Assembly: GCA_019648995.1 (NCBI GenBank)
Contig: BLXT01004505.1
Location: 163,070 to 184,161, forward strand
Length of the DNA stretch: 21,092 nucleotides
Reading direction: 5' to 3'
From: Plakobranchus ocellatus
Taxonomy: Eukaryota > Mollusca > Gastropoda > Plakobranchidae
The notes under the pieces are model-generated. The model did not search any database. It had not been told where the DNA came from and was given only the letters and a program-made list of their open reading frames with translations. Positions 13,479 to 19,825 of the stretch are shown piece after piece (positions within the stretch are counted from its first letter, which is position 1; every line of letters starts with the position of its first letter). The position numbers were made by a program, and so were the translations under genes.

Positions 13479-16400
13479 CATGATGATGATGATAACATAT
13501 CATTTCAAATGCATTTTATTATATCAACTTTTTTAAGCATCCATACATCAAAAGAGGGAAAATTCAACAGCGTATTACTATGAATTTTAAATCGAATGAT
13601 TCCGATTTCTATCATATTTTCGTTATGGTTTTTCATTTTGATAAGTCTATCAAATTTCTTCACATGTCTGGTGTTCTTTTCCATTGCTGTTCGTGGTTAT
13701 TATTAATTCTCCCAAGATAGTGGTGATAAAAAAAACGTAAAACAACTTTTTGAAAGATTTCGGCTATTTATCATTATAGTGCTTCCAAAAATTAATTCTT
13801 GCAATTCTTTTTCTTTCTAAAAATATGAACACGTGGAAAGATCTATTCGTTTGCGTTATAGACCATCCTAGAAACTTATAGTTTTGTCTTTCTCAGACAG
13901 CATGTGTGTGTGTGTGGGGGGGGGGGTATTTTTTCAATCCGATTAATCACTATTTTCTACGATATTCTCAATTTGTCATATGAACAAAAATGAAATCAAC
14001 CTTGTTTTAATAAGCCTTTACATATTTATGAAGCAAGGTTTGCAAGTCTAGTAAAATATTACAGATGAACAGCCACAATATGGCTACTAAAACACTCAAG
14101 AGTTTTCGCTGAACGCTGCCTAGTACTGACTTTGATAATTGGTTGGGTCGCTTATAGAACAGATTAGATAATTTTTCCTGCTTTATTGAAAGTGATCAAA
14201 GCGTCGCTGTTTTTTTTTTTGTAAACGCAGATTTTTTCATACAAAACTTGGTAGTCTTTGAATTGTTAACTTTTATTTCAAGACTTTTACGTTTTACTTC
14301 ATATGTGTCTTTTAAGAATCTGACTTCGGCATTACTTTTCAGTATGTAGTGCGCTATTTCTGAGCAACTCATGTGGTGTTCGCAGAAAATCCTTTCTGAG
14401 TGTTAGATATTTTTTTTGTTTCATATATTCTGCTCAGGCTGTAAATATCAAAACTTTGAAAACTATGATACAAAAAGCAACCAAATGTTCTCTTTAGATG
14501 TCGGGATGTTTCTTTACTCTTTTCCAGCTCCAGATACAACAACAGCTGAACCTCCAGGTAAGTTTCAGAGTGGAGAACCAACGGTGAGTTTATTGCTAAC
14601 TTATATAATATATTGCGACATCATATTTTACTAACATTTGCTCTCTTTTAAGACAGGATTTTTTAAAAAGTTTATGGAGATCCAAAGGCAAATGCTTCTT
14701 GGCTGTCGATAAATTTGACATCTTTTAAATGGCGATGCAAAAGGTTTCGCAAGAATCCCTCTCAGTGGAAGCGTCTAAAGTAAAGAATGAGGTCGCCCAT
14801 TCTTTGCTATGATCAATTTAAGTGCACAACCGACGTCTTACCCAATTATTGCGAGTCATGAGATCATCATGATCATCATTACGGTGGATACAGTATGAAC
14901 GTTACTTTCGTCACCACCACTTCTGCTGGAAGCTAGACTTTTAGCCTGCGTTAGCCATTCTTGTATGTCTTTTGACGATATTTTGGTGTTGTCTGCCTAT
15001 CTTTTGCCTGTGCTTGAGCGTTGTTTACCTTATCTTTACGCTTTATTACCATAACATTAAGTCCTGGGCATGACGTTAAACTGCATCTATCGGACAATCG
15101 GCGATTAAACCGGTAACCCCATCAATTTTAAATTGATGAGGAGGGTAGTGGGACCCAGTAGGACTAAAGAAAGACCTGCAAAGGGCGAAAAATCCCTAAT
15201 AGGACAACGGCCACCCTTAGATCTCCACTGCTTTGTGGGTTAGTTGCAAGACGAAGGCTAGCGGATACCCCACACGGCTGTGGGGATATATGGGTGGCCG
15301 TACACAAACCATACTGAAACCTTAGTTAACAACGTTAAGAGTGTGTGTGATTCCAATCCAAATCCCTCGTTCTGCAGGGATAGCCATGTGCAGCAGGTAG
15401 CACCAGTTCTTAATCCAGCGTCTGCTCGCAAAACTACTATCGATCAAACATCAAAAAAGCAACCTGGAATGTGCGTACACTGCATCAAAAAGGAAAATTA
15501 GAAAATATTATGAAAGAAATACACAGTATAAAACTGATCATCCTAGGGCTTGTAGACATCGATAGGTAAGATCTGAGAGTGATTAAAAATTTATACTGGT
15601 ATCAGACTGCATCTGTAAGAACTGAAGGAGAACATAGTGATTTCAAACCCACCAAAAGAGGAGTGAGGCATTGATGTGCATGATATCATCATCATTCTTC
15701 GGGTGAAGCACATCTCTACTGTTTCTAGTGTTTTATATATTTCTTTGTTTTTTTGTCGCACACTCACTACCATAAAAAAGTACTGATCATACATATGTTT
15801 TAATTACCCTTGTTTTGGTTTTCAAGCTTATGTTTCTATTTGCCAGTAAAGGTTTCATTTTATGGAACGTATCTTTGGCCACATCTATTATTTTACTTAT
15901 TTCACTTGTGCATCTGCCATTTGATGTTACCAGGTCACCTAGATATTTGAATTTGTAACTTGTTTCATTTTTTTATTTGTTCGCCTTCGCTACCGAGATT
16001 GCACTTGGAGTTAGAGGATATGTGAGATGACCATACATTCCGTTTTCTTTGCATTCTAAGACAGGCCCATTCTTTCGAAATACAGTGAAACAGGGATTGC
16101 AGGATCGATGGAGTTAAGCTTAAATGAAGAACATTATTACGAGTTTGCAATTCTGTGATCTGGTCCTGACTTCCTATCACATCTTCAGCTCCATTGCTGA
16201 TAATACAAAGCAAAACTCCACAGAAGGATCTGATTACTAATTAGAGCGTGTAACCAAATTCCTTGGCCAAGAAAATTCTTCTATAGTTTTTTTTTTTCTT
16301 TTAGTTCTCTTTTTTCAGCTACCTTGTTTTATTAAGCTCTAACATATTTATGAAGCAAGGTTTGCAAGGCTAGTTTTATATTACAGATGAACAGCCACAA

Positions 16401-19400
16401 TATGGCAACTAAAACGCTCAAGAGTTTTTGCTGTACAAACGTTGATAATTAGTTGGGTCGACTATAGAACAGTTCAGATAATGTTGACGACTTTAATGAA
16501 AAATATCGAAGAGTCGCTCTAAATTTTTTTTTTTTAATATAATTCAAATGATAAAAATAAACTGGGTATTAGACTAGAGAGATTAGTCATTGTCTGATGT
16601 TCCGTAACAGACCATGGAAAAAAGCCATTGTCAAAAATGATAATCAGTACACAGAAGTAATGTAGCTAACTTTCAACAAAGCAACATAAAAAAATTAGGA
16701 TAACTTGAAGATCTGCTCGATTGCGCTACGGGGCTTGCTGACAGCAAATTGAAAAGTGTTTATTCTTCATGTTTACACATTTATTGCTATCTAGCTCTGC
16801 CTATTTAACTTATCAGTCTTCTGAGAGTCTAGCTTGGCATTCGGTGTAACTATTTAGTAAACAGTCTCTTATAACTCATATGGTGTTCGCAGAAAATCGT
16901 TTCTGAGTTTTAATAATTTTGTGTCTCATATATTCTGCTCAGGCTGTAAATAACAAAACTTTTAAAACAATGAATAATAAACAAAGAGATCAAATTTGTA
17001 TTCAGGTGTGGTGACATTTGATTCTTCTTCTTTTCAGCTCCAGTTGTTGCAACAACTAAACCTCCAGGTAAGTTTCAATGTCTAACTCAAGCGGTTTTAT
17101 TGATAAACCCACCGGTATCACATCTCGGTGTGTATTTATTCAATTCACTCATTTATTTTTTTGTTTCGTTTTTTTTTTTTTGGACAGGCCTTAAAGACAA
17201 AATGGTTATATCCAAGAAAAATATCCCACGCTTGGCGAAAAGCTTGACATCTTTTAATTGCGAAGAAGAAAGTGTTTGCCAAAATTAAAGTAAATCAATT
17301 ATGGTCTGTCTGTTGGTAGGAGACTAAGATCTACGCCTATGTTTTCCTTGATCTGTTTGCCACTTTGTAATCTTTGGCCTATACTTGAGCCTACACTGTC
17401 ATGCAGCATACGTGTATATGTGTGTGTGTGTGTCTGTGTGCTTGTGTGCGCGCGCGTGTGTTAGCACAAAATAATGGGAAATTTCAATGCTCTATGATTT
17501 ATTTATTTTTCTTATATTTCTCGCTCTATCAAAGAGCACCACCACCGGAGCTCTTACATTATGATATAGAAAATGAAGAATTTCAGTAGTCGAAGCCTAA
17601 TAAACTAGTCGTCCAAGCTATAAAAAAAAAGTCACCCATGCCGAAGTACAGTGAAACAGGGATCGCAGGATCGATGGAGTTAAGCTTAAATGAAGAACAT
17701 TATTACGAGTTTGCGATTCTGTGATCTGGTCCTGACTTCCTATCACATCTTCAGCTCCACTGCTGATAACATAACGTAAAACTCCACAGAAGGATCTGAT
17801 TACTACCGAGAGCGTGTAACCAAATTCCTTGGCCTTATAGCACTTGTCACAATGAGGAAGTTTTAAAATGTTGATACTTTTTGTGCATTCAAATTCTATT
17901 AAGCTGAAAATAATCAGGAATTAAAATGTTACATAGTAATATTTTGGTTTCTTCTTTTTCAGGCCCAGAGAAGGATGAGGAGAAACCTCCTGGTAAACAT
18001 TTAAGTCTAACTGTATATAGTTCGTGTGAGAAACCACTATAAACTTGTCCATTTATGTATGTATAGCATTTGTTTGTATGAGTCAATCACTATTAGGAAT
18101 GTTTAAAGAACAGTTAGTACGGCAGCGTGTAAAGAAACATCAAGAGAAATATTTCCAACTTGGTCGTTGCAGATCAACCTAAAAATATTTATGTTTTTGT
18201 TTTTTTTTAAGTAACAAAAATATCGTCTTTCTAAAAATATTCGAAAAACTGAAAGATGTCACCGTCGATATAAAGTTAGCAGCGCGTGAGAGCTTGGTAT
18301 GGATGTGCGTGTGCTGTTGTTCAGATGAATGGTAATTTTATATATATATATTATTATTATTCAACTTCATTTGAGTTACTGAAATTAGTACTTTGGCAGG
18401 AGTATACTTATGTAATTGAATGAGTCTTTGCTTCAGCCATCTTTTATAGGAAAAAAAAAGGTTTTGAAGTCTTCAATTTTTTTTTTACCTCACAAAGTCT
18501 GCAAAGCCTAAAAAAACATGAGAATTTTTTGAAAATTAATATTCTATTTTTTTGTATTTTTGGATTGTTTTTTTTTTCAGATGAAGGGAAAGAAAAGAAA
18601 AACCTACTGGTTAAAAAAAAAAGTGTTTTTTTTAATGTATGTATGGTATTAGATTGTGAAAATCAATCGCCATTTCGAAGATTTAAATAACAGTTAAAAC
18701 ACCAATGTATATAAAGAGCTCAATGGAATCATTCTTATTTAAAAGCCACGCTGGAAAATTCCTGGAAAACACTGATGTCGTTCTTGAAAGTCGATGCAAC
18801 ATAGATACGTCGTTCGAATTTAGTTGGAAAAACAAAAGAGCAATAGGTCACTGTCATAAAATTATTTTTGCGTGAGGGCTTTATGCAAATGTGTGTGTGT
18901 GTGTGTGTTGTAAATGCATGGTGTTTTCATACATTATTTAATTTCATTGCGTTTTATTTGAAACATAACTTACGCTTGAGCTGCACCTATTTGGATCTGA
19001 ACAGCTCTTTGTTGAAGCTCTTTTTTTTTTATTTATTTAAAACAAAAATTTCGACGTATTGAAACTTTTTGTAACAAAGACGCTTCATTCCAAGTTAGTT
19101 GAAAACCCAGTCAGATTTCAGTGTGGATGTAAAGCTTTTTAAGGCGGAGGACTTAGTGAGTGTGTGTTTGTGTGTGTATGTGTGCGTGTGTGTGCGTGTG
19201 TGTGTGTTATAGATGAATTGCATCTTTCCTCAACTTTAATGCAATTAATCGAAAGTCTGACTTGGCAATAGTTATAACTAATAGGATTTGAATGGCTTTC
19301 GCTTAAGCCCAGCCTTTATTGAGAAAGAAAAGTTTCAAAGTTTTATTGTTTTTTTTTGTGCTCAGAAATTCATGGTATTCACATCGCATTGTTTGTGATT

Positions 19401-19792
19401 TCTTTGTTTCTCAGCCCCCACAAAAGGCCAGAAAAAAACTCCAGGTGAATATCAAATTCTGACAATTTTTTTTCTCGTAAAATTAAAGCAATATCAATGA
19501 AATCCTTCCTTTTTCAAGTTCTTGATCCTCCGGCCCCCGGACATTCCTATTATCTGTAAAACTAGGGTCTCATAAATGACTGCAATAGTTCCGCCAATCA
19601 GTTTGCTCAGTTCTGGTTGAAATGTTCGTGACCGCCATTGGTACCTCGTTTGATCGCTGCTGATCAGGCTGGGATATATTGAGGATGTATTCGTAAAAGT
19701 CAATTAAAAAAAAAAAAAAAAAAGCAAATTCTAAATGAGTTGACATAGTCACATGTCTCTGTCGTAATCAAGTTACTAGAGCGTCAGGGCTT

Positions 19793-19825
<33 letters not shown>

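Larger units (their letters stand above)
10250..13493 (+). mobile_element. Non-LTR retrotransposon (LINE) copy 1, sense to the host gene, degraded
   Basis: One element about 3.2 kb long, with an untranslated or N-terminal leader (to about 10547), an apurinic-endonuclease-like domain (about 10711-11405), a Lys/Arg-rich linker (about 11410-12000), a reverse transcriptase (about 12085-12690), a C-terminal region (to about 13375) and a (GAT)n tail. The short-unit microsatellite tail in place of poly(A) suggests an RTE-like or related clade. Its coding region resembles the elements often annotated as 'craniofacial development protein 2-like' in animal genomes (recalled, not searched). Multiple stops and frameshifts make it inactive. 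Confidence 0.8.
9281..14527 (+). other. Intron 8 (5247 nt), expanded by retrotransposons
   Basis: In order: the post-A block (to about 9750), a junction into a second partial post-A block lacking an exon (about 9750-9965), an antisense LINE fragment (about 9970-10245), a sense LINE pseudogene (about 10250-13493), the remainder of the array unit (about 13640-14200, with a GT/G tract at 13904-13927), and the A2 flank (about 14280-14440). The intron is more than four times as long as most of its paralogues. Confidence 0.65.
14558..17037 (+). other. Intron 9 (2480 nt) with rearranged LINE copy 2
   Basis: The post-A block (to about 14930), a short antisense LINE remnant (about 14930-15045), the rearranged sense/antisense LINE copy (about 15045-16075), a 188-bp repeat (16081-16268), the decoy acceptor block (CAG ending at 16318), a partial post-B block (about 16530-16700), and an A1-type flank (about 16740-16945) ahead of a B-type exon. 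No functional gene is seen. Confidence 0.65.
17068..17962 (+). other. Intron 10 (895 nt)
   Basis: A degenerate post-A block (to about 17285) contains a GGACAG at 17184-17189 homologous to the GACAGG in the other introns. Then come a compound GT/CG microsatellite (17413-17461), a candidate alternative last exon with AATAAA (17537-17604), and the second 188-bp repeat (17647-17834). Confidence 0.6.

Noticed and set aside
13380-13583. Poly-aspartate ORF
   Set aside because: It is a translation of the (GAT)n tail of the LINE, with no start context or flanking coding similarity.
14438-14527. An upstream AG (14436-14437) giving a 90-nt in-frame extension of micro-exon 9
   Set aside because: The equivalent AG about 90 bases upstream of the other A exons gives different distances (91 and 88 nt) or an immediate stop (TAG at the 737 unit). 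The open frame here is probably chance.
15965-16213. An 82-codon minus-strand ORF
   Set aside because: It spans the junction between the 188-bp repeat and the inverted LINE fragment, so it is a chance fusion.
16081-17834. The 188-bp repeats as tRNA-derived SINEs
   Set aside because: I could not find convincing A and B box promoter motifs or a tail in either orientation, so they are left as an unclassified repeat.
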